In this document: piece after piece, positions 36,825-45,571 of the stretch
How positions within the stretch are numbered: position 1 is the first letter of the stretch
Layout: each line of letters starts with the position of its first letter
NCBI GenBank assembly: GCA_015061145.1
Contig: SUXD01000010.1
Coordinates: forward strand, 1 to 64,000
Length of the DNA: 64,000 bases
Source: Bacteroidales bacterium
Lineage (GTDB): Bacteria; Bacteroidota; Bacteroidia; Bacteroidales; Paludibacteraceae
Reading direction: 5' to 3'
Notes under the pieces: generated by a model
Database searches by the model: none
The model's input: the letters and a program-made list of their open reading frames with translations, nothing else
Told to the model about the DNA's origin: nothing
Made by a program: the position numbers and the translations under genes

Positions 36825-38444
36825 TTATCTGTCAATGTCAGGTACTACATAGTCCAAAGAACCGCCGATGGCTATGAAGTCGGCGATTTTTTCTCCTCTG
36901 GTGATGGTGTCCATTACCGAAACCAGTGCCATGGATGGTGAACGGAAGTGCAGACGGTAGGGCGTCTTGTTGCCGTCGCTGGCGAGGTAGACGCCAAATT
37001 CGCCGCGCGCTGCTTCCACTCGTTCGAAATATTCTCCTTCGGGCAGTTTGATGATGGGTTTTGTCTTCGAACGGTATTCTCCGTCAGGGAAACTCTCCAC
37101 CAGTTGTTCGATGATGTTGAGCGATTCTTCTATCTCTTCCAATCTGACGATATATCGAGCGAAAGTGTCACCTTCGGTACGCATCACCTCGTTGAATTTC
37201 ACCTTTTGGTATATGGAATAAGGGGCTATTTTTCTGACATCGCAATGGAATCCTGATGCTCTGCCAGAAGGGCCGGTGATGCCGAATGAGATGGCTTTCT
37301 CTTTTGTGAGTACGCCTACACCGTCCATTCTTCCGCGGGCAATGACATTCCCCGTGTAGATGGCGTGATATTCTTTCAGTTTTTTGCGTTGGTAATTGAC
37401 ATATTCTTTCACTTGTTTGCGGAAATTCTGATGCACATCCTGCATCACACCGCCTATCACATTATAGTTGGTGATAAGTCGTCCGCCGCAGTTTTCTTCA
37501 AATATGTCAAGAATTTTCTCGCGGTCGCGCATGCCATAGATGAAGGCTGTGAGCGCTCCCATGTCCATACACATGCATGACCATCCTAGCAAGTGTGATG
37601 CGATACGGGTCAGCTCGTCCATGATGACGCGGATGTATTCGGCTCTTTCCGGCACTTCTATTTCTCCGGCTTTTTCAATGCACATGCACAGTGCATGGCG
37701 GTTGATGTGAGCCGAAAGATAATCAAGACGGTCGGTAAAGTGCAATATCTGAGGATAGGCGAGGCTTTCGCTCAGTTTTTCGATGCCTCGATGAATGTAT
37801 CCGCAGTTCAAATCCACTTTCTTGACGATTTCTCCGTCGAGCGCTACGCGATAGTGCAAAACGCCGTGTGTGGCAGGGTGTTGAGGGCCAATGTTTACAA
37901 CATATTCGTCATTCTCGAACACATTTTCCTCTTTTTCTTCCACTTTGTCGTTCACAACAGAGAAGTGTGTGGAGATGTCGCTCATTTCGTGACTTTCGAC
38001 CGACATTTCGTTCTCGTTCACATAATCCTTTCTTAAAGGGAATCCTTTCCAGTCGTTGCGCAAGAAAAGTCGTCTCATGTCAGGATTTCCGATGAATCGT
38101 ATGCCGAAAAAGTCGTATGCTTCTCTTTCGTTTATGCAAGCGGAGTCCCAAAGGTCGCTGACGCTGCACAGTTCGGGATTCTCGCGGTTGTCGGCATAGG
38201 TGTGCAGCACGATTGTTTGTCCAGGTTGCTCCGATGACGACAGTTGATACACGACGCCGAGTTTTTCGTCTTTGTCTATACCTATGAGTTGATTCAGGTA
38301 GTCGAAAGATAAGACGTCGTTTTTTCTCAGCGTTTCCGCCAAAAGTCTGAAGTCTTTGTTTCCCACAGTGACAGTAAGGGGTTCTTTCTCCTCAATGACA
38401 GCGGATGGTACGACTTCGGATATGAGTTTTTTTATATTTTCCAT
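36825..38444 (-). CDS. nuoCD: Complex I fused subunit CD
   Basis: A 539-residue fusion. Residues 1-about 155 are NuoC-like (FDYLNQLIGID, VYQLSS, INEREAYDFFGI, LRNDWKGFPLRKDY). Residues about 175-539 are NuoD-like, beginning NIGPQHPATHGVLH and including CGYIHRGIEKL, RADYLSAHINRHA-type text (LDYLSAHINRHAL) and the closing VVPDIDR. NuoD contributes the His and Tyr near the quinone head group. The ATG at 38444 is preferred over a TTG one codon upstream. Fusion of C and D also occurs in E. coli. Confidence 0.96.
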   Translation of the reverse strand: MENIKKLISEVVPSAVIEEKEPLTVTVGNKDFRLLAETLRKNDVLSFDYLNQLIGIDKDEKLGVVYQLSSSEQPGQTIVLHTYADNRENPELCSVSDLWDSACINEREAYDFFGIRFIGNPDMRRLFLRNDWKGFPLRKDYVNENEMSVESHEMSDISTHFSVVNDKVEEKEENVFENDEYVVNIGPQHPATHGVLHYRVALDGEIVKKVDLNCGYIHRGIEKLSESLAYPQILHFTDRLDYLSAHINRHALCMCIEKAGEIEVPERAEYIRVIMDELTRIASHLLGWSCMCMDMGALTAFIYGMRDREKILDIFEENCGGRLITNYNVIGGVMQDVHQNFRKQVKEYVNYQRKKLKEYHAIYTGNVIARGRMDGVGVLTKEKAISFGITGPSGRASGFHCDVRKIAPYSIYQKVKFNEVMRTEGDTFARYIVRLEEIEESLNIIEQLVESFPDGEYRSKTKPIIKLPEGEYFERVEAARGEFGVYLASDGNKTPYRLHFRSPSMALVSVMDTITRGEKIADFIAIGGSLDYVVPDIDR

Positions 38445-38455
38445 CAAAGAGATTT

Positions 38456-39019
38456 TTATCTTTTTTTGTTGAAAATAAATCGTTCCAATTTCATTTTTCT
38501 TTGCAGTTGCATCATGCCGTACAGCAGAGCTTCCGGTTTAGGGGGGCATCCGGGGATGTACACATCAACGGGTATGATTTTGTTGACGCCGTTCACCACG
38601 TGGTATGATTTGTTGAAGGGTCCGCCGGATATGGCGCAGCTTCCCATGGCGATTACATATTTCGGTTCGGCCATCTGGTCGTAAAGACGCTTCAGTATGG
38701 GAGCCATTTTGTTGACGATGGTGCCGGCAACGATGATGACGTCAGCTTGTCGGGGGCTGTTTCGCGTTACCTCAAATCCGAATCGGGCAAAGTCGTAACG
38801 CGCCGCTCCAACGCTCATGAATTCGATTCCGCAGCAGCTGGTGGCGAAGGTGAGCGGCCATAAGGAGTTCGAACGTCCCCAATTGATGATATTGTCCACT
38901 GAGCTGACAATGATGTTTACTCCGTTTTTTCGGAGTTCTTCTGCGTATTGTTCAAGGTATTCGTTGTCTTTGAATTCCTCGTATGCTATGCCGTTTATTT
39001 TGATGTCTTTTACTTCCAT
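38456..39019 (-). CDS. nuoB: Complex I subunit B
   Basis: A 187-residue subunit that holds cluster N2, the last iron-sulfur center before quinone. The ligands are in [22 protein letters not shown] and [13 protein letters not shown]. The ATG at 39019 ([10 protein letters not shown]) overlaps the nuoA end by ten bases; longer upstream frames would run within nuoA. About 60 residues before the iron-sulfur domain form a family-typical helical N-terminus. Confidence 0.96.
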   Translation of the reverse strand: MEVKDIKINGIAYEEFKDNEYLEQYAEELRKNGVNIIVSSVDNIINWGRSNSLWPLTFATSCCGIEFMSVGAARYDFARFGFEVTRNSPRQADVIIVAGTIVNKMAPILKRLYDQMAEPKYVIAMGSCAISGGPFNKSYHVVNGVNKIIPVDVYIPGCPPKPEALLYGMMQLQRKMKLERFIFNKKR

Positions 39020-39360
39020 TCCAACGCTCCTTTCTTCCATGCGTATGCCAATCCCAGCACCAGTATCAAAATGAAAAATGCGATGCTGACCAGTCCTGCA
39101 ATGCCGAATGTGCGTACGGCGGTCGCCCACGGGAAGAGGAATACTGTTTCAACATCAAACATCAGATAGAGGATGGCGAACAGGTAATAACCCACTTTAA
39201 ATTGCATCCACGAGGTGCCACGGGTAGGAATACCACATTCATAAGTCTCGCTTTTTTGTTTGTTAGTGGAGTATGGAGAGAGTAGCAGCGCTACGCCCAA
39301 ACCGCCGACAACCAGTACTATGGCGGTGATAAAAACCACTAATAGAAGTGTAGAACTCAT
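39010..39360 (-). CDS. nuoA: Complex I subunit A
   Basis: A 116-residue subunit with three membrane helices. The loop after helix 1 contains the conserved [12 protein letters not shown], and helix 2 has [16 protein letters not shown] with the conserved acidic pair. It is the first gene of the operon nuoA-B-CD-H-I-J-K-L-M-N. Confidence 0.96.
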   Translation of the reverse strand: MSSTLLLVVFITAIVLVVGGLGVALLLSPYSTNKQKSETYECGIPTRGTSWMQFKVGYYLFAILYLMFDVETVFLFPWATAVRTFGIAGLVSIAFFILILVLGLAYAWKKGALEWK

Positions 39361-39397
39361 ACGATTCTTGTTAGTTTAAAATTAAGTTGAATAGTTG

Positions 39398-39405
39398 CAA
39401 AAGTA
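39398..39405 (-). promoter_or_regulatory. -7 element of the nuo operon
   Basis: The minus strand reads TACTTTTG, 38 bases before the nuoA ATG. The -33 region is AT-rich without a clear TTTG. The rest of 39361-39576 is AT-rich and holds nothing else I recognise. Confidence 0.6.
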
Positions 39406-39576
39406 CTGTTTTTTTTTGTTTTCCCGTTTAAAAAAATCGTTTTTTTGTATGAAGAATTTTCTTCAGTTGTTGATTGTAAAAAAGAATTTCCCCATTTTCT
39501 TTTCAATATGAAATATTTAGTATAAGAACGGTGCTGAAATGTTATGAATTTTGTATTTTTACAAAAAAAATGACAG

Positions 39577-40065
39577 ATGAAAAAAATAGGGATTCTTTCG
39601 GATACGCATGCTTATTTGAATCCCAAGGTGCTGAAGTATTTTGAGGAATGTGATGAGATATGGCATGCGGGCGATTGGGGAAGTGTGGAAGTGGCGGACG
39701 CTTTGTGTGCGTTTAAGCCTGTGCGGGGGGTGTGCGGAAATATCGACGATCGGGCGATTCGTTCGCAGTTTCCTTTGTACGAGCGTTTTATGTGTGAGGG
39801 AGTGGATGTGTACATGACTCATGTCGGCGGTTATCCGGGCAAATACGAGCCCCGTGTTTTTGCCAAGCTTTGCGCAAATCCTCCTCGTTTGTTTGTATGC
39901 GGTCATTCGCATATACTGAAAGTGATGTTCGATAAAAGCTTGAACATGCTTTGCGTGAATCCGGGAGCAGCGGGGCAGTATGGCCAGCAGCTGGTGCCGA
40001 CACTTATTCGTCTGGAGGTTGACGGAGAGAAAATTCAGAATTTGGAAGTGATAGAGATGAGATAA
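39577..40065 (+). CDS. YfcE/MJ0936-type metallophosphodiesterase
   Basis: A 162-residue calcineurin-like phosphoesterase. Metal ligands are visible in ILSDTHAYLN (Asp9, His11), HAGDWGS (Asp33), VCGNIDDR, MTHVGG and CGHSHI. The size and motif spacing match YfcE-like phosphodiesterases, whose natural substrates are poorly known. Its last dozen codons are repeated, in altered form, just before the CotH-like gene 1.1 kb downstream. The acyltransferase gene starts 6 bases after the stop. Confidence 0.88.
   Translation: MKKIGILSDTHAYLNPKVLKYFEECDEIWHAGDWGSVEVADALCAFKPVRGVCGNIDDRAIRSQFPLYERFMCEGVDVYMTHVGGYPGKYEPRVFAKLCANPPRLFVCGHSHILKVMFDKSLNMLCVNPGAAGQYGQQLVPTLIRLEVDGEKIQNLEVIEMR
40021..40062 (+). 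repeat. Direct repeat copy 1 (3' end of phosphodiesterase gene)
   Basis: The segment GACGGAGAGAAAATTCAG through ATAGAGATGAGA is found again, with a few substitutions and in-frame indels, at 41094-41147. Here it encodes the C-terminus DGEKIQNLEVIEMR followed by the stop. Confidence 0.75.
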
Positions 40066-40071
40066 GGTAAA

Positions 40072-41130
40072 ATGAGGGATAATTTACATGAGGATAGAGC
40101 GAAAGGAATAGATTTTCTCAGGTTCTTTTCAGCAATGGGAATAGTGATATTTCATTTTGCATGTTATTCGGAAGCAAATTGGAACATTTTTTTAGAAAAT
40201 GCGAATGCATCGTGGGGAAATTTGCTCGTAATGACTTTTTTTGTAGTTTCGGGTTTTTGCTTGTACCTTAATAATTCAAAGATAGAATCAGTAGCCCAAT
40301 CGACATACTTTTATTATAAGCGTTGGAAATCAATTTTTCCGATGTTTTATGTCGGTTATTTGTTTTGTTATATTGATAGAATGTTTGAGGTGCATTCTTT
40401 ATTGATATCGCCTTCGCCGTGGCATAAAATTTGGCTTACAATATTTGGCATGGATGGTTATTTCTTGTACCGTTCAGTTAATTTTTATTTGATAGGGGAA
40501 TGGTTTTTGGGAGCGATAGTATTGGTGTATCTGATTTACCCGTTGATATTGTGGCTATTTGAGAAGAAACCTGTCTTGCTGTTTACTGTGCTTGTTGCTC
40601 TGTCTGTTTTTTTGCCGTACAGCGTGTTTTTCGAAATCGGCCCTTTCAGAAATTTAATTACTTGTACGGCTTGTTTCGTGACAGGAATGTTAATGGCTCG
40701 TTATAGACAAGTGTTACAGCGTAGAATTTTATTTTGGGCATCGCTTTTCATCCTTATAGCGGGAATCTTTTTCCCTGTCCCGGTAATTTCCAAAACGGTA
40801 CCCGTTGCGTTGTTTATGGCAATATCCTTTTTTGTCGTTATGAAAAAGATTGGAGAATTGCTTGAAAATAGTGGAAAGTGGTGTGAAAGAGTGATGTTGT
40901 TTGGAGGCAAAATCTCGTATCCGATGTTTTTGGTTCAACATGTAGTGATAATGAAGGTGTTGGCAATAAATAATTCATCGGATAAATTTTGTTCTTTGGG
41001 ATATCTTTTGTTGTCATTGATTCTCTCGATAGTTTTTGCTTATGCATTATCTGTAATTACCCGTGAAATAAGTAATTGGAGTTTGTTTCAAGTGACGGGA
41101 GAAAAAATAAAGGAGAAATTCAGAAAGTAG
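40072..41130 (+). CDS. Acyltransferase family 3 membrane protein
   Basis: A 352-residue integral membrane protein with about ten helices. It starts RAKGIDFLRFFSAMGIVIFHF, the classic first segment of the acyltransferase-3 family (PF01757), with the catalytic-type His in IVIFHF and FFVVSGFCLYL next. Members O-acetylate or succinylate surface sugars and lipids. No polysaccharide genes surround it, and its codons are clearly richer in A/T than its neighbours. The direct repeats at both ends suggest it was inserted. It starts 6 bases after the phosphodiesterase stop and overlaps repeat copy 2 at its 3' end. Confidence 0.85.
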   Translation: MRDNLHEDRAKGIDFLRFFSAMGIVIFHFACYSEANWNIFLENANASWGNLLVMTFFVVSGFCLYLNNSKIESVAQSTYFYYKRWKSIFPMFYVGYLFCYIDRMFEVHSLLISPSPWHKIWLTIFGMDGYFLYRSVNFYLIGEWFLGAIVLVYLIYPLILWLFEKKPVLLFTVLVALSVFLPYSVFFEIGPFRNLITCTACFVTGMLMARYRQVLQRRILFWASLFILIAGIFFPVPVISKTVPVALFMAISFFVVMKKIGELLENSGKWCERVMLFGGKISYPMFLVQHVVIMKVLAINNSSDKFCSLGYLLLSLILSIVFAYALSVITREISNWSLFQVTGEKIKEKFRK

Positions 41131-41147
41131 AAGGGATAGAGATGAGA
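41094..41147 (+). repeat. Direct repeat copy 2 (end of acyltransferase, start of CotH-like gene)
   Basis: In the frame of the CotH-like gene this segment reads DGRKNKGEIQKVEGIEMR, close to DGEKIQNLEVIEMR of copy 1. The ATG of the CotH-like gene (41142) matches the penultimate codon before the stop of the phosphodiesterase gene. Differences between copies keep the reading frame. Confidence 0.75.
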
Positions 41148-42563
41148 CTGAAGTTTTTATGCATATTGTTTTTTCCAGTTGTTATGTTTGCGCAACCGTG
41201 GGGAAATGCCGCATCCTTGAAAACAATAATGTCATTGGGTTTGCCCGTGCTGGATATACATACAGAAGATGGCGTTATGCCAACCTGTAGGTATGTTACC
41301 CATCCGAAAGGGTGTTTCGGACTAGGTATAACGGATGTTACCACAGTGCCAGGAAGGTTGTTTTTGTCGGTTGGAAAGGATACGCTCTACGATAGTGGCG
41401 AGTATCAGGAGGATGTGTCGGGGATGACAATCCGTATACGGGGAAATTATTCTGCCTATTCCGATCCAAAACCGTTCAGAATAAAGCTGCAACGTAAGGC
41501 GGACCTGCTTTGTCGCGGCAATGAGCGTTATAATGACAAAGAATGGCTGCTGCTGCGCGATGACGAGCTGAAATTGCTTGTTGGTTTATATGTCAACCAA
41601 TTGGTAGGTATGCCATATACTCCCTCGTTCCAGTATGTCAATGTGATTCTCAACGACACCTATTTCGGAGCGTATGCACTTGTGGAGTCGGTGAAACGAA
41701 ATCCCGAATGCAGGATAGATGTGGATAAAGACGAAGGCTATATATTTGAATACGATGGCTATTGGTGGCAAAAGGATTTCTATTACACTTCGCTTTTGCG
41801 CAAAGATTTGGCCTACACTTTCAAGTACCCCGACATGGAAAATGCCGATTTGGAAACGCAAGAGTACATTCGTAGCGTGATTCTAGGCATGGAACAACAT
41901 GTAAAAAATGGCGATTATGACAGTTATATTGATGTTGCAACATTCGCTTCGTGGATGTTGGGACACGACATATTGGGTACCCAAGACGGTTTAGGCTCGA
42001 ATGTGTTTTTCGCAAAGTACGATAAAATGCCGTATTCCAAGGTTTTTATGACCAATTTATGGGATTTCGACAGCATTGAGCGCATGAAAAACTCATGGGC
42101 AAGGGTGCATACTTTGCATTTCTTTGAATTGTTGTTCTCAAGCAAGAATGAAAATTTTAAGAATGCATACAAACAGAAATGGGCGGAACTTTCAGAGACA
42201 CTGGTTGATGATGTGACAGACTATTTGACGACTTTTGCCGCATCGGACTGCGCCAAGGCGCTGGATGTGTCGCGCACTTTGACGAATGTGTATTTGAATG
42301 GAAAAAGCAAGCGTCTGGCAGATGTGGAAACGGATGTGCAGAATGCAATTCTCTGGTTTGCCAGCAGGAAAGTGTGGCTTGATACAAAGATGACAAAGGA
42401 AATAAATCCCGAATTGCCTCATCAGCAGAATGCGCTGCCCGAAGCGCCTGCTCTTGATAAGCGGGATGATGGCGCTTGCTTTAATATTTTTGGACAGGAA
42501 GTGAAATCTGATTACAAGGGTGTCGTCATTCAGAATGGCAAGAAAATGATAGGGGGGTATTAA
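41142..42563 (+). CDS. CotH-like secreted kinase-fold protein
   Basis: A 473-residue protein with a signal peptide (about residues 1-18, ends MFA-QPW). Family features include TIRIRGNYSAYSDPKPFRIKL (shortened: IRGNYSAYSDPKPF), KEWLLLRDDELKLLVG, VNVILNDTYFGAYALVESVKR, and LWDFDSIE. These match the CotH family, whose spore-coat member is a protein kinase; bacterial secreted members are widespread and mostly unstudied. The C-terminus FNIFGQEVKSDYKGVVIQNGK resembles short tails of surface proteins in Bacteroidales. The start at 41142 is chosen because it opens the signal peptide; sequence upstream is the direct repeat. Confidence 0.82.
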   Translation: MRLKFLCILFFPVVMFAQPWGNAASLKTIMSLGLPVLDIHTEDGVMPTCRYVTHPKGCFGLGITDVTTVPGRLFLSVGKDTLYDSGEYQEDVSGMTIRIRGNYSAYSDPKPFRIKLQRKADLLCRGNERYNDKEWLLLRDDELKLLVGLYVNQLVGMPYTPSFQYVNVILNDTYFGAYALVESVKRNPECRIDVDKDEGYIFEYDGYWWQKDFYYTSLLRKDLAYTFKYPDMENADLETQEYIRSVILGMEQHVKNGDYDSYIDVATFASWMLGHDILGTQDGLGSNVFFAKYDKMPYSKVFMTNLWDFDSIERMKNSWARVHTLHFFELLFSSKNENFKNAYKQKWAELSETLVDDVTDYLTTFAASDCAKALDVSRTLTNVYLNGKSKRLADVETDVQNAILWFASRKVWLDTKMTKEINPELPHQQNALPEAPALDKRDDGACFNIFGQEVKSDYKGVVIQNGKKMIGGY

Positions 42564-42629
42564 GAATCCGAAACTGCTTCGCAGTTATTTTGAAAAATAA
42601 ATCAATAAAATTTCAAAACAGTTTGAAAA

Positions 42630-42660
42630 CAATAAAAGCCCGAATTTCGGGCTTTTATTG
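42630..42660. terminator. Bidirectional terminator between CotH-like and PorE-like genes
   Basis: CAATAAAAGCCCGAA and TTCGGGCTTTTATTG form a 15-bp stem around a single central base pair position. A-rich and T-rich arms allow use from both strands. Confidence 0.9.
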
Positions 42661-42678
42661 TTTATATGTAATGACTGA

Positions 42679-44589
42679 TTATTCCAACACCACCATTTCT
42701 GTTCTTCTGTTCAGGGCGCGGCCTTCTTCGGTGTCGTTGGTCGAAGCAGGACGGTCGGGACCAAAACCTACGGCTTCCATACGATCTGCTGCAATGCCAT
42801 GTTCTATAAGGTATTTCTTGACAGCCTTTGCGCGGTTGTCCGACAATTTGGTATTCAGCTGACGAGAACCTTGCGAGTCGGTATGTCCTTCGAAACGCAC
42901 ACGGATGTTCGGGTTGGCGTTCATGAAAGCGATAATTTGGTCAAGCTCAAATTTCGATTCGTCTTTCAGATTGTAAGAGTTGGTGTCGAAGAATACATTC
43001 TTCAGCACGATGCTCGAACCGGCTTTCGCTTTGGTAAGTCTTATCTCATGCTCGATGCCAGTGTTCACATTCTGCACTTTTTCATTTTTGGGCATATAGC
43101 CTTCGGCAGATGCGGTGTAGGCGAAAGTTTCGCCGGTAGAAGGCACGGGCAAAATGATTTTTCCTGAAAATCTGTCAGATTTAGAATGGCTTACCACGGC
43201 TTCAGTCTCGGCATTGAACAGTTTGATGGTTGCTTCGAGCGGAGCTTCTGTCTCGTCATCAATGACCTTGCCGATGAAGAAGTCGACTTTTTTCGGACGC
43301 AGGCGCTCATCCAAATATGCTTCGTAAATGTCTTTGCCTCTGCCGTTATTTTCCAAACCGTTAGATGAGAAATAAGCCTTGTCGCCGTCGGAGTTGACTA
43401 CAAAGCCGATTTCATCGCGATGGGTGTTCAAAGGATAACCCATGTTTTCGGCTCTTGTCCAATTGCTGTATGCATCTTTTCTTGCGTAGAACACATCAAG
43501 TTTGCCCATTCCGTCCCATCCGTCAGAAGAGAAGTAGAGTGTCTGGTTGTCGGGGTGTATGAAAGGCGAGCGCTCGTTGCGCATAGTGTTAATCTGCTCT
43601 CCCAGATTGACGGGGTTGCTGAACGAGAGTGTCTCGTCGGCATTCACGGATACATCGCATTTCCAGATGTCATCGCCGCCGATGCCGCCTTTTCTGTTTG
43701 ATGCGAAATAGATGGTGCTTCCGTCGCTGCTGAGCGATGGCGTTGATTCCCAGCTTTTAGAGTTGAGCGGTTCGCCTGGGTTTATCTCTTCGCTCCAGTG
43801 GCCGTCTTTCTTGATAGAGTAGTAGATGTCGCATCCGCCAAGACTTGTTTTGCGGTCGCAAGCCACATAGAACATGTATTTCCCGTCGAGCGAGTAGCTT
43901 TGCGCTCCTTCGTTCTTTTTGGTTTGTATCGGTGCGCCGAGCGCTTCCGACTGCCCCCAATCTTTGCCGTTTTTCTGACATTGGTAGATGTCTTCGTTGT
44001 GGGTGTAGTTTTGTCTTTCACCTTCTTTTTTGCCTACCAGTACGGTGGTGGAGAATGTTCTTCCGTCAGCCGATATATTGGGCCAATAGTCGTCAAATTC
44101 TGTGTTTACGAGCTCGCCCATATTCTCTGGGTCGAAAGGGATGGGGTTGGCCTTCAGCTTGATGGCGACATCACAACGACGCATGGCCGCCATATTTTTT
44201 GTCGGGTCGGCTTTTTCGTACCATTCTTTGGCCTTTTCGTATTGCCCTGTTTCGTAATATGCTTTAGCTAAATGTTGCTGGCATTCTTTGTATTTCTTGT
44301 GCTTTTTGTATTTGTCGCTCACGGTGGGGAGCAATGCATTCACTTGATTCTCTTCGTCCACCATTTCTCCGTATGCGTCAGAGAGTTTCCAGGCCGCTTC
44401 CACAAATTTCTTGTCTTTCTCAAATGCTTGCTGATAGTATTGTACGGCGGCTGCCGGACTTTTTTTCAGCGCGTTGTTGCCTTGCTTGAATAGTTCAAGC
44501 GCTTTTTTGTTTTTGGTAGAGTACTGTGCGCTTACATTTGCTGCAGCAAACAGTAGCATGGTGAAGATAAAAATTTCCTTTAGTTTCAT
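42679..44589 (-). CDS. PorE-like TPR / beta-propeller / OmpA protein
   Basis: A 636-residue envelope protein. The signal peptide is about residues 1-22 (ends VSA-QY). TPR-like helices span about 25-150, WD40/PD40 propeller blades about 165-435 (repeated DGKYMFYV, DGSTIYFASNR, DNQTLYFSSDG, DGDKAYFSSNG), then a carboxypeptidase-regulatory-like domain (about 440-515) and an OmpA-like domain (about 520-636) with FEGHTDSQGS and LSDNRAKAVKKYL. This domain order is that of PorE, a type IX secretion component that binds peptidoglycan. P. gingivalis PorE is a lipoprotein; this one has no lipobox. Paralogs with the same order exist, so the role is probable, not certain. The start at 44589 is supported by a -7 element that covers the upstream alternative. 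Confidence 0.78.
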   Translation of the reverse strand: MKLKEIFIFTMLLFAAANVSAQYSTKNKKALELFKQGNNALKKSPAAAVQYYQQAFEKDKKFVEAAWKLSDAYGEMVDEENQVNALLPTVSDKYKKHKKYKECQQHLAKAYYETGQYEKAKEWYEKADPTKNMAAMRRCDVAIKLKANPIPFDPENMGELVNTEFDDYWPNISADGRTFSTTVLVGKKEGERQNYTHNEDIYQCQKNGKDWGQSEALGAPIQTKKNEGAQSYSLDGKYMFYVACDRKTSLGGCDIYYSIKKDGHWSEEINPGEPLNSKSWESTPSLSSDGSTIYFASNRKGGIGGDDIWKCDVSVNADETLSFSNPVNLGEQINTMRNERSPFIHPDNQTLYFSSDGWDGMGKLDVFYARKDAYSNWTRAENMGYPLNTHRDEIGFVVNSDGDKAYFSSNGLENNGRGKDIYEAYLDERLRPKKVDFFIGKVIDDETEAPLEATIKLFNAETEAVVSHSKSDRFSGKIILPVPSTGETFAYTASAEGYMPKNEKVQNVNTGIEHEIRLTKAKAGSSIVLKNVFFDTNSYNLKDESKFELDQIIAFMNANPNIRVRFEGHTDSQGSRQLNTKLSDNRAKAVKKYLIEHGIAADRMEAVGFGPDRPASTNDTEEGRALNRRTEMVVLE

Positions 44590-44610
44590 TTGTGTGTTTT
44601 TTATAATATG

Positions 44611-44618
44611 CAAAGGTA
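44611..44618 (-). promoter_or_regulatory. -7 element of the PorE-like gene
   Basis: The minus strand reads TACCTTTG, 22 bases before the ATG at 44589 and overlapping the position of an alternative start at 44613. No good -33 element is visible. Confidence 0.6.
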
Positions 44619-44625
44619 CAATTAA

Positions 44626-44862
44626 TTATGAATTTGATTCGGAATTTTCGAAAAAGTTTCGGATAATGCTTTGCGCTTCTTCTGCGTTTTCTGCAATCAC
44701 TTCTACCGATGTGGCGTTGGAGCCGCCCAGTGTTACGCAGAATGGCGCTATTTGCCCTAACAGTTGGTTGCGAACGAAAGCGGGAATGCCGTTTTCTTGC
44801 AGCAGATTGGCTATCATTTGCGCCTTGATGCTGTCGCCAGAATAGACTTCAGTGAGTTTCAT
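44626..44862 (-). CDS. DUF2007-type small protein
   Basis: A 78-residue protein, MKLTEVYSGDSIKAQMIANLL then LQENGIPAFV and a glycine-rich middle, ending in an acidic helix (ENAEEAQSIIRNFF). The pattern of a TEVYSG start, a helix and an hydrophobic sheet fits the DUF2007 (putative signal-transducing) family. No function is known. The start at 44862 is the first ATG with this conserved opening; the longer open frame upstream lies opposite another gene. Confidence 0.72.
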   Translation of the reverse strand: MKLTEVYSGDSIKAQMIANLLQENGIPAFVRNQLLGQIAPFCVTLGGSNATSVEVIAENAEEAQSIIRNFFENSESNS

Positions 44863-44898
44863 AGATGATTTTTTTGGTTTTGCGAATATAATAAATTC

Positions 44899-44927
44899 TT
44901 TGGATATTCTGAAAATAAGTATATTTG
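44899..44927 (+). promoter_or_regulatory. Promoter of the hypothetical gene at 44956
   Basis: TTTG (44899-44902), a 17-base spacer, and TATATTTG (44920-44927). The spacer is a little shorter than the usual 19-21 bases. Confidence 0.55.
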
Positions 44928-44955
44928 TCATTCCTAACTTAGAAATGTGCAGCCA

Positions 44956-45561
44956 ATGAAAAAGGTTTTGACATCGGGCGAACGGATGTCGAGAATTTTT
45001 CCGGACAAAGGAGTCCGGGAGCGTTTTTGCGCTGATTTGCGTGCCAGCGTACAAGGTGACTTTGAGGAAGCGCTCGAAAGGTTTCTGCTGGTGTACGACC
45101 TTTCTTGTCAGCCGCGCATTGTGGCAAAAACAAAATGGCTTTACAAAGGTCGCCCGCATTATTTCCCCTATCCCAACCTGTTGTTCGTCAGTCCTTTGCG
45201 TCCATATACGGACACGATAAAAGAGCTTTCTCATGCCTGCCAGTTCAGAAGTGCGGCAGGCAAAAAGCTTGGGTTGCGTCCAGGTTTGTTGAAATTGTGT
45301 TTTGCGGTGTTGTATATATGGTTCAAGACAGGCAGAAATTTCAGCGATGCCGTCAATAAGTACGGTTATTGCAATTACGAGATGTTGGGCGGCGTAGAGG
45401 GCGATGCACATATTATAATAGAACCGGCCGTCAGCATGTTTGTGCGTGGTGAGGGTGGGGGCTCTTCGTTTGAAGCGTTGCTCCGTGCACGCAAAGAAAA
45501 AATGGAGTATTATTACGACAAGATTTTGGAAATCAGGCGGTTTTCCCCCTCCGATTATTAA
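44956..45561 (+). CDS. Hypothetical protein, 201 aa
   Basis: A basic soluble protein without signal peptide. It starts MKKVLTSGERMSRIFPDKG; later parts include KTKWLYKGRPHYFPYPNLLF, a hydrophobic CFAVLYIWFKTGRNF segment and a helical ARKEKMEYYYDKILEIRRF near the end. I do not recognise a family. It has its own promoter and stands between the divergent DUF2007 gene and the convergent asnS. An ATG at 44956 is preferred over a GTG nine bases upstream. Codon use resembles that of neighbouring genes, so it is likely a real gene. Confidence 0.65.
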   Translation: MKKVLTSGERMSRIFPDKGVRERFCADLRASVQGDFEEALERFLLVYDLSCQPRIVAKTKWLYKGRPHYFPYPNLLFVSPLRPYTDTIKELSHACQFRSAAGKKLGLRPGLLKLCFAVLYIWFKTGRNFSDAVNKYGYCNYEMLGGVEGDAHIIIEPAVSMFVRGEGGGSSFEALLRARKEKMEYYYDKILEIRRFSPSDY

Positions 45562-45571
45562 GCAAATTCTT

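Noticed and set aside
29479-39360. Incomplete Complex I operon as an assembly or deletion artefact
   Set aside because: Gene order and spacing are continuous from nuoA to nuoN and match the known Bacteroidota arrangement without nuoEFG.
40072-41130. Part of a capsule or O-antigen gene cluster
   Set aside because: No glycosyltransferase, polymerase or flippase genes are near; the gene stands alone.
41076-41141. Longer N-terminus for the CotH-like protein
   Set aside because: It would bury the signal peptide behind 22 polar residues that belong to the acyltransferase gene end and the direct repeat.
44863-45411. Extended frame of the DUF2007 protein upstream
   Set aside because: It lies opposite the hypothetical gene at 44956 and does not carry the family start; MKLTEVYSG at 44862 is the natural beginning.
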